The notes below the pieces were generated by a model. The model saw only the letters and a program-made list of their open reading frames with translations, searched no databases and was not told the origin of the DNA. A stretch of DNA of 64,000 nucleotides from Urechidicola croceus (GTDB taxonomy: Bacteria; Bacteroidota; Bacteroidia; Flavobacteriales; Flavobacteriaceae). The stretch spans positions 61,001 to 125,000 of the forward strand of contig NZ_CP017478.1 of the NCBI RefSeq assembly GCF_001761325.1, in the 5' to 3' direction. This document shows, piece by piece, positions 7,905 to 16,229 of this stretch. Position 1 is the first letter of the stretch. The number at the start of each line of letters is the position of its first letter. The translations under genes were made by a program, and so were the position numbers.

Positions 7905-9623
7905 CTATAAATTCATTTCTTTTATGATACGTTGAATTTTAGCATCCAATTCACTTTCAACTTTTTTGGCATTTGATGTTGTATCTAAAGGAGTATTTAC
8001 GCTAAAATAAAATTTTATTTTTGGTTCTGTTCCACTAGGGCGTGCAGCAATTCGAGTACCGTTTTTAGTTTGGTATATCAATACGTTTGATTTTGGTAAA
8101 TCAATCACAGTTTCTTCACCAGTAATTAAATTCTTTTTTATTGATGATTGATAATCGCATAAGGATTCAATTTGTTCACCATCAATTGTAGTTAGTGGAT
8201 TATTACGCATATCGCTTAACATTTGTTGAATTTGCGCCGCACCATCCATTCCTTTTTTAACGATAGAAATTAAGTGTTCTTTGTAATAATTATTTTTCAC
8301 ATAAATATCTAAAAGTGATTCATAAAAAGAACCTCCATTTTGTTTTGCTAAAGCGGCTACTTCACAAGCCAATAAAGTTGCAGTTACAGCATCTTTATCA
8401 CGTACAAAATCACCAACCATATATCCAAAACTTTCTTCACCACCACCAATAAATTCTAAATCTTTATAATCACGAATCATTTTGGCAATCCATTTGAATC
8501 CTGTCAAACCAACTTTAGTATCAACTCCGTAACTAGCAGCAATGCGATTTACCAATTCGGTAGAAACAATCGTTGAACCAACAAATTGTTTTCCATTGAT
8601 TCTTCCTTCATTTTTCCATTTTTGGATTAATGCATCAGTCATCACGGCCATCGTTTGATTTCCGTTCATTAACTTCATGTTTCCATCAGTATCTCTTACT
8701 GCAACACCCAATCTATCACAATCTGGATCAGTACCAATAACGATATCAGCTCCAATTTTATCTGCAAGATCTGTTGCCATTTTTAAAGCTGCAGGTTCTT
8801 CAGGATTTGGAGATTTTACAGTTGGAAAGTTTCCGTCTGGTTTTCTTTGTTCTTCTACAATATGCACATCTGTATATCCTGCTTCTGCAAGAGTATCAGG
8901 AACTGACATGATTGACGTTCCATGAAGTGAAGTAAATACTATTTTTAATTTTGAGCGATCTATTGAGTTTGATAAAGTTCCGTTTACAACCGAACCTTTT
9001 ACGAATACATCGTCAACTTCTTTACCTACAGTTTGAATTAAATCTTCATTTGCATCAAACTTAATTTCAGAGAAGTCTAAACTATTTACTTCATTAATAA
9101 TTTCACCATCTTGTGGAGGAACTATTTGACCGCCATCGGACCAATAAACTTTATATCCATTATATTCAGGCGGATTGTGAGAGGCAGTTAATACAATTCC
9201 CGCATCACAGTTTAAATGACGCACTGCAAATGACAATTCTGGAGTAGGTCGTAAATCATCAAATAAATATACTTTTATATTGTTGGCAGATAACACATCT
9301 GCAACCATTTTTCCAAATTCTTTACTATTATGACGACAATCATAAGCAATAGCAACACTAATTTCTTTATCGGAAATAACTTTGTTTAAATAATTAGCAA
9401 GTCCTTGAGTAGCACGTCCTAATGTATATTTATTAATTCTATTAGTCCCAGCACCCATAACACCACGCATTCCACCAGTACCAAATTCTGTATCCTTATA
9501 GAATCTATCGGTAAGTTGCTCTGGATTATTGTCAATTAAATCTTGAATTTCTTTTTGAGTAGCTGTATCAAAAGTGCTTGAAAGCCATTTTTTTGCTTTC
9601 TCTAAAATTTGATTGTTGTCCAT
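7905..9623 (-). CDS. Phosphoglucomutase/phosphomannomutase (alpha-D-phosphohexomutase)
   Basis: Interconverts hexose 1- and 6-phosphates through a phosphoserine, feeding nucleotide-sugar synthesis. 572 residues, in the range of the long PGM2-like bacterial group. The phosphoserine loop is TASHNPP (146-152, Ser148), the Mg-binding loop DPDCDR (299-304), the sugar-binding loop GGGEESFG near 395, and the phosphate-binding loop RPSGTEPK near 527. A TATCTTTG element precedes it. Adjacent glycosyltransferase genes fit a role in glycan precursor supply. Whether glucose or mannose phosphates are preferred is not visible. Confidence 0.93.
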   Translation of the reverse strand: MDNNQILEKAKKWLSSTFDTATQKEIQDLIDNNPEQLTDRFYKDTEFGTGGMRGVMGAGTNRINKYTLGRATQGLANYLNKVISDKEISVAIAYDCRHNSKEFGKMVADVLSANNIKVYLFDDLRPTPELSFAVRHLNCDAGIVLTASHNPPEYNGYKVYWSDGGQIVPPQDGEIINEVNSLDFSEIKFDANEDLIQTVGKEVDDVFVKGSVVNGTLSNSIDRSKLKIVFTSLHGTSIMSVPDTLAEAGYTDVHIVEEQRKPDGNFPTVKSPNPEEPAALKMATDLADKIGADIVIGTDPDCDRLGVAVRDTDGNMKLMNGNQTMAVMTDALIQKWKNEGRINGKQFVGSTIVSTELVNRIAASYGVDTKVGLTGFKWIAKMIRDYKDLEFIGGGEESFGYMVGDFVRDKDAVTATLLACEVAALAKQNGGSFYESLLDIYVKNNYYKEHLISIVKKGMDGAAQIQQMLSDMRNNPLTTIDGEQIESLCDYQSSIKKNLITGEETVIDLPKSNVLIYQTKNGTRIAARPSGTEPKIKFYFSVNTPLDTTSNAKKVESELDAKIQRIIKEMNL

Positions 9624-9651
9624 TTTTTTAGTTTTGTAAATGTTATTATTA

Positions 9652-9659
9652 CAAAGATA
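9652..9659 (-). promoter_or_regulatory. -7 element for the phosphohexomutase gene
   Basis: Minus-strand TATCTTTG, 28 bp before the ATG. It sits in the gap after the glycosyltransferase gene, so the mutase can be transcribed separately. Confidence 0.5.
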
Positions 9660-9675
9660 GTATTTTATACTTTGT

Positions 9676-10635
9676 TTAAAGATTGATTTTATTGCTAATA
9701 TTATACAAATTTCCGTTTCGTTTTGAACGTAAAATTAATTCTCCTAAAAAGCCTGATAAGAAAAATAAAGTTCCTAAAATCATTGTAGTTAATGCAATAT
9801 AAAACCATGGATTTTCTGTGATTAATCGAGTAGGAATATGAAAATAATATACTTTTAATAATTTACTAGTCCCAATATAAAGTGCGGATAAGAAACCGAT
9901 TAAAAACATAAAGGTTCCTAGAAGTCCAAATAGATGCATTGGTCTTTTTCCAAATTTTGATAAAAACCAAATAGTGATTAGATCCAAAAAACCATTAATA
10001 AATCGATCCATTCCAAATTTGGTTGTTCCGTATTTTCTTGCTTGATGTTGTACTACTTTTTCATCTATTTTAGTAAACCCAGCATTTTTAGCTAGTACAG
10101 GTATATATCGATGCATTTCTCCATACACATCAACATTTTTTACAACTTCATTGCTATATGCTTTGAGTCCGCAATTAAAATCATGTAATTTTAAATCTGA
10201 CGTTTTACGTGCTGCCCAATTAAATAACTTTGAAGGAATATTTTTTCTAATTTTAGAATCATATCGTTTCTTTTTCCAGCCAGAAATAAGGTCATAACCA
10301 TCTTTAGTGATTAAGTCATATAGTTCTGGAATTTCATCTGGACTATCTTGTAAGTCTGCATCCATTGTAATGATTACTTCACCCTTAGCGGCTTTAAAAC
10401 CAGCGTTAAGAGCTTGAGATTTCCCATAATTCGTTTGAAATCGAATACCTTTTACATTTGTGTCTTTTTGAGAAAGTTGTTCAATGATATTCCAAGAATT
10501 ATCGGTGCTACCATCATCAATAAAAAGTATTTCATAAGAATAATGATTGGATTGTACAACACGTACAATCCAATCATAAAGTTCTTTTAAAGATTCGTCT
10601 TCATTCAACAAAGGAATGACTACAGATATATTCAT
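9676..10635 (-). CDS. Membrane family 2 glycosyltransferase, ArnC/GtrB/DPM1-like
   Basis: Predicted polyprenyl-phosphate glycosyltransferase of 319 residues: moves a sugar from a nucleotide donor to undecaprenyl phosphate at the cytoplasmic face. The GT-A domain starts MNISVVIPLLNEDESL, has FIDDGSTDNS (39-48) and the metal-binding DADLQD (92-97). LHDFNCGLKAY and HRYIPVLA are typical acceptor-side motifs of this subgroup. Two transmembrane helices follow at about 233-258 and 276-301, as in GtrB. It lies 23 bp downstream of the DUF4199 gene on the same strand and is probably co-transcribed with it. Confidence 0.9.
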   Translation of the reverse strand: MNISVVIPLLNEDESLKELYDWIVRVVQSNHYSYEILFIDDGSTDNSWNIIEQLSQKDTNVKGIRFQTNYGKSQALNAGFKAAKGEVIITMDADLQDSPDEIPELYDLITKDGYDLISGWKKKRYDSKIRKNIPSKLFNWAARKTSDLKLHDFNCGLKAYSNEVVKNVDVYGEMHRYIPVLAKNAGFTKIDEKVVQHQARKYGTTKFGMDRFINGFLDLITIWFLSKFGKRPMHLFGLLGTFMFLIGFLSALYIGTSKLLKVYYFHIPTRLITENPWFYIALTTMILGTLFFLSGFLGELILRSKRNGNLYNISNKINL

Positions 10636-10658
10636 TTACTATTTTTTTTACTTGAAAA

Positions 10659-11168
10659 TTATTCGGTTTTCATGGCCAAAGATGTAATTAATGAAATAAT
10701 AAAACCAAAAAATGCACTCACAGCAAGTATTATTGCAGATGTAATTGCAGGACTTTGAAATTTAGACATCATTGCTTTTGCACCCTCAATTTGTTCATCA
10801 GCCATTCCTGCTTCTATCCATTTTTGTTCTTGAAAATCCATCATTTGTTGAGCAATGTCTGGCTCAATAAAATTCATAAATATAAAGTTGTATAAAATAA
10901 AAACTATTGCGCTAATTACTGCAATTCCAACACCAATTTTGAGCCCTTGACCAAAAGTTAAACTGTTTTCATTTAGTTCTTTAAATTTTTTGGTGCCTAA
11001 ATAAATTAATACTACAGTAACTAATAAACTTAGAACACTAAATTTCCAATCTTGTTCTAAATGTTTCCCTAAAGAATATTGTATAAGATGAACTATTATT
11101 GAAAAAAAACCTAAGATAAGGCCGTAATTTAAAATTGTAGATTTCGATGAAGTTTTTTGATTTTCCAT
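10659..11168 (-). CDS. DUF4199 domain membrane protein
   Basis: Small inner-membrane protein of 169 residues with four hydrophobic helices at about 13-33, 43-59, 77-100 and 139-165. The soluble stretch at 103-135 has the IEPDIAQQMMDFQEQ pattern of this Bacteroidota family. Function unknown. An in-frame ATG at 11207 is rejected because a TATATTTG -7 element lies between it and the ATG at 11168. The order DUF4199-glycosyltransferase is one I recognise from other flavobacteria, which suggests a functional link to envelope glycolipid synthesis. That link is inference. Confidence 0.85.
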   Translation of the reverse strand: MENQKTSSKSTILNYGLILGFFSIIVHLIQYSLGKHLEQDWKFSVLSLLVTVVLIYLGTKKFKELNENSLTFGQGLKIGVGIAVISAIVFILYNFIFMNFIEPDIAQQMMDFQEQKWIEAGMADEQIEGAKAMMSKFQSPAITSAIILAVSAFFGFIISLITSLAMKTE

Positions 11169-11189
11169 TGTTAGTTGATTTTGGTTGAA

Positions 11190-11197
11190 CAAATATA
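11190..11197 (-). promoter_or_regulatory. -7 element for DUF4199 and the glycosyltransferase; decides the start
   Basis: Minus-strand TATATTTG, a perfect TAnnTTTG, 21 bp before the ATG at 11168 and downstream of the alternative ATG at 11207. Confidence 0.6.
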
Positions 11198-11296
11198 CTA
11201 AAAACAAATAGTATTATAAGTTTTAGTATTTTCTAATTTATAAAAGGATTAGTAGTCAGTAGGTTAAAAATGTTACATAAAAATACTGAAAAAATA

Positions 11297-11327
11297 TTGC
11301 TCAAAGTTAAAATTGATTGTAAATTTG
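11297..11327 (+). promoter_or_regulatory. Promoter of the SRP RNA gene
   Basis: TTG at 11297-11299, 20-bp spacer, TAAATTTG at 11320-11327. Both halves of the Bacteroidota consensus are present, and the RNA begins about 5 bp after the -7 box, as expected for a stable RNA. Confidence 0.75.
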
Positions 11328-11331
11328 CAGC

Positions 11332-11425
11332 GGCAAGTCCTACACAACTAGCTCCCTTTGAATCCCCCAGGGCGGGAACGCAGCAAGGGTATTAGGTTGT
11401 AGCAGTGTGATGTAGGTCGCTTGCC
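11332..11425 (+). ncRNA. ffs: Signal recognition particle RNA, small (4.5S) type
   Basis: RNA scaffold that binds Ffh and FtsY for cotranslational membrane targeting. The outer helix pairs GGCAAG (11332-11337) with CTTGCC (11420-11425). The conserved Ffh-binding core is visible: CCCCCAGGGCGGGAACGCAGCAAGG, in which the asymmetric and symmetric loops surround the GGAA-type tip. About 94 nt, the size of the Alu-less bacterial form. A T-rich tract follows the closing helix and may terminate transcription. FtsY, its receptor, is encoded at 45611. Confidence 0.95.
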
Positions 11426-11495
11426 ATTTTTTATTTCTAAAAATAGAAAAGTTCCCACACTGTTTATAAATCTGAGAATCATTTTTTTCTAAAGT

Positions 11496-12299
11496 ATGTC
11501 AAAAGTCGTATTAATTACTGGAGCTTCATCAGGAATTGGATTATCAATAGCCAATTTTTTAACAGAAAAAGGATATACTGTTTATGGTACAAGTAGAAGC
11601 CCTAAAAATATTGAAGATTATACTTTTAAATTAATTAAACTAGAAGTAACTAAAGAAGATTCAATTAAAAAAGCTGTTCAGTCTATTGTTGATGCTGAAG
11701 GTAGATTGGATGTTTTAATAAATAATGCTGGAAAGGGTATAACTGGAGCAATTGAAGAAACACCTACTGATGAAATGCGAATGGTTTTTGATACCAATTT
11801 TTTTGGTGCGATTGATACAATGAAGGAAGTATTACCATATATGCGACAGCAAAAATATGGTAGAATCATCAATATTACTTCTATTGCTGGTTATATGGGA
11901 TTACCGTTTCGTGGAATTTATTCAGCAACAAAAGGAGCTTTAGAGTTGGTAACCGAAGCAACAAATATGGAAGTGAAGAACTTTGGAATTCACGCAATAA
12001 ATGTTGCACCTGGAGATTTTGCTACAAAAATCGCCAAAGGGAGGTATCACACACCTGTTTATAACGATTCTGCTTACAAAGAAACATATCAGCGTAATTT
12101 AGATTTAATGAATGAACATGTTTCTGATGGGGACGACCCAATTAAAATGGCAAAAGCTATTTATGGGATTATTGAAAGTAAAAATCCAAAAATACATTAT
12201 AAAGTAAGTAATTTTTTAGGTAAACTATCAATCGTACTAAAACGAATTTTACCTGATACAATGTTCCAAAAAATGTTGATGAATCATTATAAGTTATAA
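11496..12299 (+). CDS. Short-chain dehydrogenase/reductase
   Basis: Classical SDR oxidoreductase of 267 residues with an NAD(P) Rossmann fold: TGASSGIG (8-15), NNAG (76-79), catalytic Ser129 and YxxxK (Tyr142, Lys146). The basic residues after strand 2 (GTSRSPKN) favour NADP(H). The C-terminal extension (SNFLGKLSIVLKRILPDTMFQKML) is amphipathic to hydrophobic and may touch the membrane. The substrate is unknown: retinol- or steroid-like and fatty carbonyl reductases share this layout. No neighbour defines a pathway; ffs lies upstream and an aldolase gene downstream with its own -7 element. Confidence 0.9.
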   Translation: MSKVVLITGASSGIGLSIANFLTEKGYTVYGTSRSPKNIEDYTFKLIKLEVTKEDSIKKAVQSIVDAEGRLDVLINNAGKGITGAIEETPTDEMRMVFDTNFFGAIDTMKEVLPYMRQQKYGRIINITSIAGYMGLPFRGIYSATKGALELVTEATNMEVKNFGIHAINVAPGDFATKIAKGRYHTPVYNDSAYKETYQRNLDLMNEHVSDGDDPIKMAKAIYGIIESKNPKIHYKVSNFLGKLSIVLKRILPDTMFQKMLMNHYKL

Positions 12300-12368
12300 T
12301 AATCATTAAATATTCTTTTTCGAACTTCAAATTTTCTTAAAATTTACCGTAAGTAAGTTGTATTGTTT

Positions 12369-12376
12369 TATCTTTG
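12369..12376 (+). promoter_or_regulatory. -7 element for the aldolase gene
   Basis: TATCTTTG, matching TAnnTTTG, 30 bp before the ATG at 12407. No TTG at the right upstream distance. Confidence 0.5.
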
Positions 12377-12406
12377 TGATATATAACAAAACCAAAAACA
12401 TACATA

Positions 12407-13060
12407 ATGAAATTTTTTATTGATACTGCAAACTTAGATCAAATTAAAGAGGCTCAAGCCTTAGGAATACTTGATGGTGTAACTACGAATCCATCGTTAA
12501 TGGCTAAAGAGGGAATAACTGGTCAAGAAAACATTTTAAAACACTACGTTGATATTTGTAATATTGTTGACGGAGATGTAAGTGCTGAAGTTATTTCAAC
12601 TGATTTTGAAGGAATGGTTAAAGAAGGTGAAGCTTTGGCTGCATTACATCCACAAATCGTTGTTAAAATACCAATGATTAAAGATGGTGTGAAAGCATGT
12701 AAGTATTTTTCTGAAAAAGGTATTAAAACTAATGTTACTCTTATATTTTCTGTTGGTCAAGCGTTATTAGCTGCTAAGGCTGGAGCGACGTATATGTCTC
12801 CATTTTTAGGTCGTTTAGATGATATTTCAACTGATGGATTAGGTTTAATTGCAGATATCAGATTGATTTATGATAACTACGGTTTTGACACTCAAATTTT
12901 AGCTGCTTCAGTAAGACATACAATGCACGTTATTGATTGTGCTAAAATTGGTGCTGATGTAATGACTGGACCTTTGTCTTCAATCACAGGATTATTAAAG
13001 CATCCTTTAACTGACAGTGGTTTGGCTAAATTCTTAGAAGATTATAAAAAAGGAAATTAA
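12407..13060 (+). CDS. fsa: Transaldolase family protein, FSA/TalC type
   Basis: Class I aldolase of 217 residues, the short form of the transaldolase family that works as a TIM-barrel oligomer. The N-terminus [16 protein letters not shown] and [13 protein letters not shown] are diagnostic. The Schiff-base lysine is in VVKIPM (Lys87). Members cleave fructose 6-phosphate to dihydroxyacetone and glyceraldehyde 3-phosphate, or act as true transaldolases. In organisms lacking a long transaldolase, the short form can serve the pentose phosphate pathway, and I cannot tell which applies here. A hairpin terminator follows at 13088. Confidence 0.92.
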   Translation: MKFFIDTANLDQIKEAQALGILDGVTTNPSLMAKEGITGQENILKHYVDICNIVDGDVSAEVISTDFEGMVKEGEALAALHPQIVVKIPMIKDGVKACKYFSEKGIKTNVTLIFSVGQALLAAKAGATYMSPFLGRLDDISTDGLGLIADIRLIYDNYGFDTQILAASVRHTMHVIDCAKIGADVMTGPLSSITGLLKHPLTDSGLAKFLEDYKKGN

Positions 13061-13087
13061 TTTTATTCCTAATAAATAAATTTAAAG

Positions 13088-13122
13088 AAAGAGGTGTTGT
13101 TCAGTCAATGCCTCTTTTTTTT
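13088..13122 (+). terminator. Rho-independent terminator after the aldolase gene
   Basis: AAAGAGG (13088-13094) pairs with CCTCTTT (13111-13117) around a 16-nt loop, followed by a T-run. Confidence 0.6.
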
Positions 13123-13191
13123 AACATTATTAATTTTGAAGGTGCTTTATTAAATATTAGTTTTAACAAGATTAATTTAAAATTCAATACT

Positions 13192-13998
13192 ATGAAATAT
13201 AGTAAAAACATATTTAAGATTTTTATTGGACTGTTTTTAATATTTAATTTTAATGCATGTAGTGATTCTGGAGATCCAGTAATTCCAGATACTCCAAGAA
13301 CTGCAGATGATGTGAGAGAAGACTTTATTAGCCTCAATATAAGTTCAGGAACAAGCGACCATGTTTTAGAATCTACAATTGACAATGTTTTTTGGTCGTT
13401 TAGAACTATTGTTCCAGAAGTTGCTAGTGATAGTAATAAAAGACCATTGATAATTAGATTACATGGTGGAGCACAAAATGTGTCTGAAAATTCACATACA
13501 TCAACTAGTTGTTTAGTAGAACCAGGATTTGAGGGTATGGATGCAATTATTATAAGTCCAAATAGTAAAGGCTCATTATGGTTTGATCAGGCAAATCAAG
13601 TACAGGTTTTAGCATTGGTTGATTTGGCTAAGACATATTTGCCAGTAGATATTAATAAAGTAGTAATTATGGGATATAGTGATGGTGGTAATGGTGCGTG
13701 GTTTTATTCTCAATATTATCCAGATTTATTCTCTGCTGGAATTCCTATGGCAAGTTCATACGATACAGAAACTGGTAATGGGGTTGAGGCTATAGATATT
13801 CCTTTATATGTTATTCATGGGTCTGATGATGAATTATTCCCAATTGAAACTACAGAAGAATTTGTAAATGAATCTATTGCAGCAGGATCAGACATACAGT
13901 TTATCACTGCTGATGGATTGACTCATTATAACTCATGTGATTATGTAAGTTATTTGCAAAATGCAGCAACTTGGCTAACAACAACTGTTTGGAATTGA
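13192..13998 (+). CDS. Secreted lipoprotein with alpha/beta-hydrolase (PHB depolymerase-like esterase) fold
   Basis: 268 residues. A type II signal peptide ends at the lipobox FNAC (Cys23), so the protein is likely anchored in the outer membrane. The fold shows LIIRLHGG (87-93, oxyanion region), the nucleophile elbow GYSDGG (Ser163), an acidic residue in HGSDDE (Asp212 or 213) and His245 in GLTHY. This order fits the LpqC/feruloyl-esterase/PHB-depolymerase group, so the substrate is an ester, probably polymeric or glycan-linked. An upstream in-frame ATG at 13108 lies inside the terminator of the preceding gene; the ATG at 13192 gives a proper lipoprotein signal and is chosen. Confidence 0.82.
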   Translation: MKYSKNIFKIFIGLFLIFNFNACSDSGDPVIPDTPRTADDVREDFISLNISSGTSDHVLESTIDNVFWSFRTIVPEVASDSNKRPLIIRLHGGAQNVSENSHTSTSCLVEPGFEGMDAIIISPNSKGSLWFDQANQVQVLALVDLAKTYLPVDINKVVIMGYSDGGNGAWFYSQYYPDLFSAGIPMASSYDTETGNGVEAIDIPLYVIHGSDDELFPIETTEEFVNESIAAGSDIQFITADGLTHYNSCDYVSYLQNAATWLTTTVWN

Positions 13999-14020
13999 TT
14001 GATATTTAATAAAATAAAAG

Positions 14021-14056
14021 AAAAAAGGAGTCGATTAATTTTCGACTCCTTTTTTT
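14021..14056. terminator. Bidirectional terminator between the lipoprotein hydrolase and uvrB
   Basis: AAAAAAGGAGTCGA (14021-14034) pairs with TCGACTCCTTTTTT (14042-14055) around a short loop. It is A-rich on one side and T-rich on the other, so it can stop both convergent genes. The uvrB stop codon lies at the right foot of the stem. Confidence 0.85.
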
Positions 14057-16046
14057 ATAATTGTTCTTTTAAAACTTTAATTTCATCTCTCATTTTGGCG
14101 GCAACTAAAAAATCTAATGCTTTTGCAGCTTCTTCCATTGATTTTCTTTTTTCTTTAATACGTTTTTCAATTTCACCCTTAGTTAAATATTGAAGTTCTT
14201 CTTCGGCAGCTTTATTTGCAGTTGTATCATAGTGAAAAGATGAAATATTTGTTTTTATAAGTGAATTATTTTCCAACGACTTTTTAATTTGCATTGGGGT
14301 AATATTATTTGCAGTATTATATGCAATTTGTTTTTCACGACGTCGAGTTGTTTCGTCAATTGTAAGTTGCATACTTTTCGTTATTTTATCTGCATACATA
14401 ATAGCTTTACCATTAACATTTCTGGCTGCTCGACCAATTGTTTGGGTTAATGAGCGATGACTACGTAAGAATCCTTCTTTATCAGCATCTAAAATAGCAA
14501 CAAGTGAAACTTCTGGCAAATCTAAACCTTCACGTAATAAATTGACTCCAATTAGTACATCAAATAGTCCTTTTCGTAAATCTTGCATGATTTCAACACG
14601 TTCTAAGGTATCAACATCTGAGTGAATGTAGCGACAGCGAATTTGAATACGACTTAAATATTTGGTCAATTCTTCTGCCATTCTCTTGGTTAAAGTTGTA
14701 ACTAAAGTTCGCTCATCTTTATCAACACGAACTTGAATTTCTTCGATTAAATCATCTATTTGATTCAAACTCGGTCTCACTTCAATAATTGGATCTAATA
14801 ATCCTGTTGGGCGAATAACTTGCTCAACAAATAGACCTTCAGTTCGTTGTAACTCATAATCTGCTGGAGTGGCACTTACATAAATTGTCTGGTTTTGAAT
14901 GGCTTCAAATTCATCAAATTTTAATGGTCTGTTATCCATTGCAGCAGGTAATCGGAAACCGAATTCTACTAAATTCTCTTTTCTACTTCTATCACCGCCA
15001 TACATTGCGTGTGTTTGTGGAATGGTAACATGGCTTTCATCAATCACCATTAAATAGTCATCAGGAAAATAATCTAGTAAACAGAAAGGACGTGTTCCAG
15101 GTTCTCGTCCATCCAAATAACGAGAGTAATTTTCAATTCCAGAACAGTAACCCAATTCGCGAATCATTTCTAAATCAAATTCGGTACGTTCTTTCAATCG
15201 TTTGGCTTCTAAATGCTTTCCTATTTCTTTGAAATAATCATATTGTTTCATCAAATCTTCTTGAATCTGATGAATTGCATTTTGTAAAACATCAGGAGAA
15301 GTCACAAATAAATTGGCAGGATAAATGGTCAATTCTTCAAATCGCTCAACTACTTGATTGTTTTCAAGATCAAAACTTTCAATATCTTCAATTTCGTCTC
15401 CAAAGAAATGAATTCTATAAGCATAATCGCCATAAGAAGGAAAAACGGTCACGATATCACCTTTTACTTTAAAGGTTCCGCTACTTACTTCAACTTCAGT
15501 TCTAGAATACAAACTTTGTACTAAAGTGTGTAGGAATTTTGTACGAGAGATGATTTGTCCTTGTGTTATAGGAATCACATTTTTCTTGAATTCAACAGGA
15601 TTTCCAATACCATATAAACACGAAACAGATGCAACCACAATTACATCTCTACGACCAGAAAGTAGAGCAGAAGAGGTGCTCAAACGCATGCGCTCTATAT
15701 CTTCATTGATAGATAAATCTTTTTCAATATAAGTTCCAGTTACTGGAATATAGGCTTCGGGTTGGTAATAATCATAGTAAGAAACGAAATACTCTACAGC
15801 ATTTTCAGGAAAAAACTGTTTGAACTCAGAATATAATTGTGCAGCCAATGTTTTGTTATGTGCTAATACTAATGTTGGTTTGTCAACATTCTGAATAACA
15901 TTGGCAACAGTAAATGTTTTACCTGAACCGGTAACCCCCAATAATACTTGACTGTCTTCTCCAGCCAAAATACCTTCAGTTAATTGCTTGATGGCTTCTG
16001 GTTGATCACCTGTTGGTTTAAATTCTGAAACGAGTTTGAATTCCAT
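14055..16046 (-). CDS. uvrB: Excinuclease ABC subunit B
   Basis: Helicase-like damage-verification subunit of nucleotide excision repair. It receives DNA from UvrA and recruits UvrC. 663 residues, full length. Walker A GVTGSGKT is at 37-44. The beta-hairpin region YYDYYQPEAYIP inserts between the DNA strands. Helicase motifs include DESHVT (Walker B) and QTIGRAARN (motif VI). The C-terminal UVR motif (EKRIKEKRKSMEEAAKALDF) contacts UvrA and UvrC. The start MEFKLVSEFKPTGDQP is the family N-terminus. A perfect -7 element ends only 5 bp from the ATG, so the mRNA may have almost no leader. Confidence 0.98.
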   Translation of the reverse strand: MEFKLVSEFKPTGDQPEAIKQLTEGILAGEDSQVLLGVTGSGKTFTVANVIQNVDKPTLVLAHNKTLAAQLYSEFKQFFPENAVEYFVSYYDYYQPEAYIPVTGTYIEKDLSINEDIERMRLSTSSALLSGRRDVIVVASVSCLYGIGNPVEFKKNVIPITQGQIISRTKFLHTLVQSLYSRTEVEVSSGTFKVKGDIVTVFPSYGDYAYRIHFFGDEIEDIESFDLENNQVVERFEELTIYPANLFVTSPDVLQNAIHQIQEDLMKQYDYFKEIGKHLEAKRLKERTEFDLEMIRELGYCSGIENYSRYLDGREPGTRPFCLLDYFPDDYLMVIDESHVTIPQTHAMYGGDRSRKENLVEFGFRLPAAMDNRPLKFDEFEAIQNQTIYVSATPADYELQRTEGLFVEQVIRPTGLLDPIIEVRPSLNQIDDLIEEIQVRVDKDERTLVTTLTKRMAEELTKYLSRIQIRCRYIHSDVDTLERVEIMQDLRKGLFDVLIGVNLLREGLDLPEVSLVAILDADKEGFLRSHRSLTQTIGRAARNVNGKAIMYADKITKSMQLTIDETTRRREKQIAYNTANNITPMQIKKSLENNSLIKTNISSFHYDTTANKAAEEELQYLTKGEIEKRIKEKRKSMEEAAKALDFLVAAKMRDEIKVLKEQL

Positions 16047-16050
16047 ATTA

Positions 16051-16058
16051 CAAAAATA
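16051..16058 (-). promoter_or_regulatory. -7 element for uvrB, almost touching the start codon
   Basis: Minus-strand TATTTTTG. Only four bases (TAAT) separate it from the ATG at 16046, so a transcript from this element would be leaderless or nearly so. Confidence 0.5.
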
Positions 16059-16101
16059 CAGAGAATCAATTTATAAATTAAGAATTGTTTTGGGGAGTTT
16101 C

Positions 16102-16229
16102 GTTTAACGTGTTTGTGTATGATTAGTTGTGTGTTTTAGCACTTAATTTAGCAAATAAAACCGAATAGAAAATCCGCGAGGATTTTCGTAAGTAGGCTTA
16201 CACTAGCAATTAATTTTATACGGTGTTGG
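16102..16229. repeat. Palindromic ~130-bp cassette-type repeat, copy 1 (attC-like)
   Basis: Long imperfect inverted repeat. The outer arms TGTATGATTAGTTG (from 16115) and CAATTAATTTTATAC (16207-16221) are largely complementary. A small inner hairpin AAAATCC-GCGA-GGATTTT sits in the middle. Read on the minus strand, the distal end is GTTAAAC (16108-16102), which fits the integron R' box GTTRRRY; the proximal end (CACCAAC) fits less well. The last five codons and stop of the 16216 gene lie inside the repeat. Strong similarity to copy 2 at 17039-17168. Confidence 0.7.
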
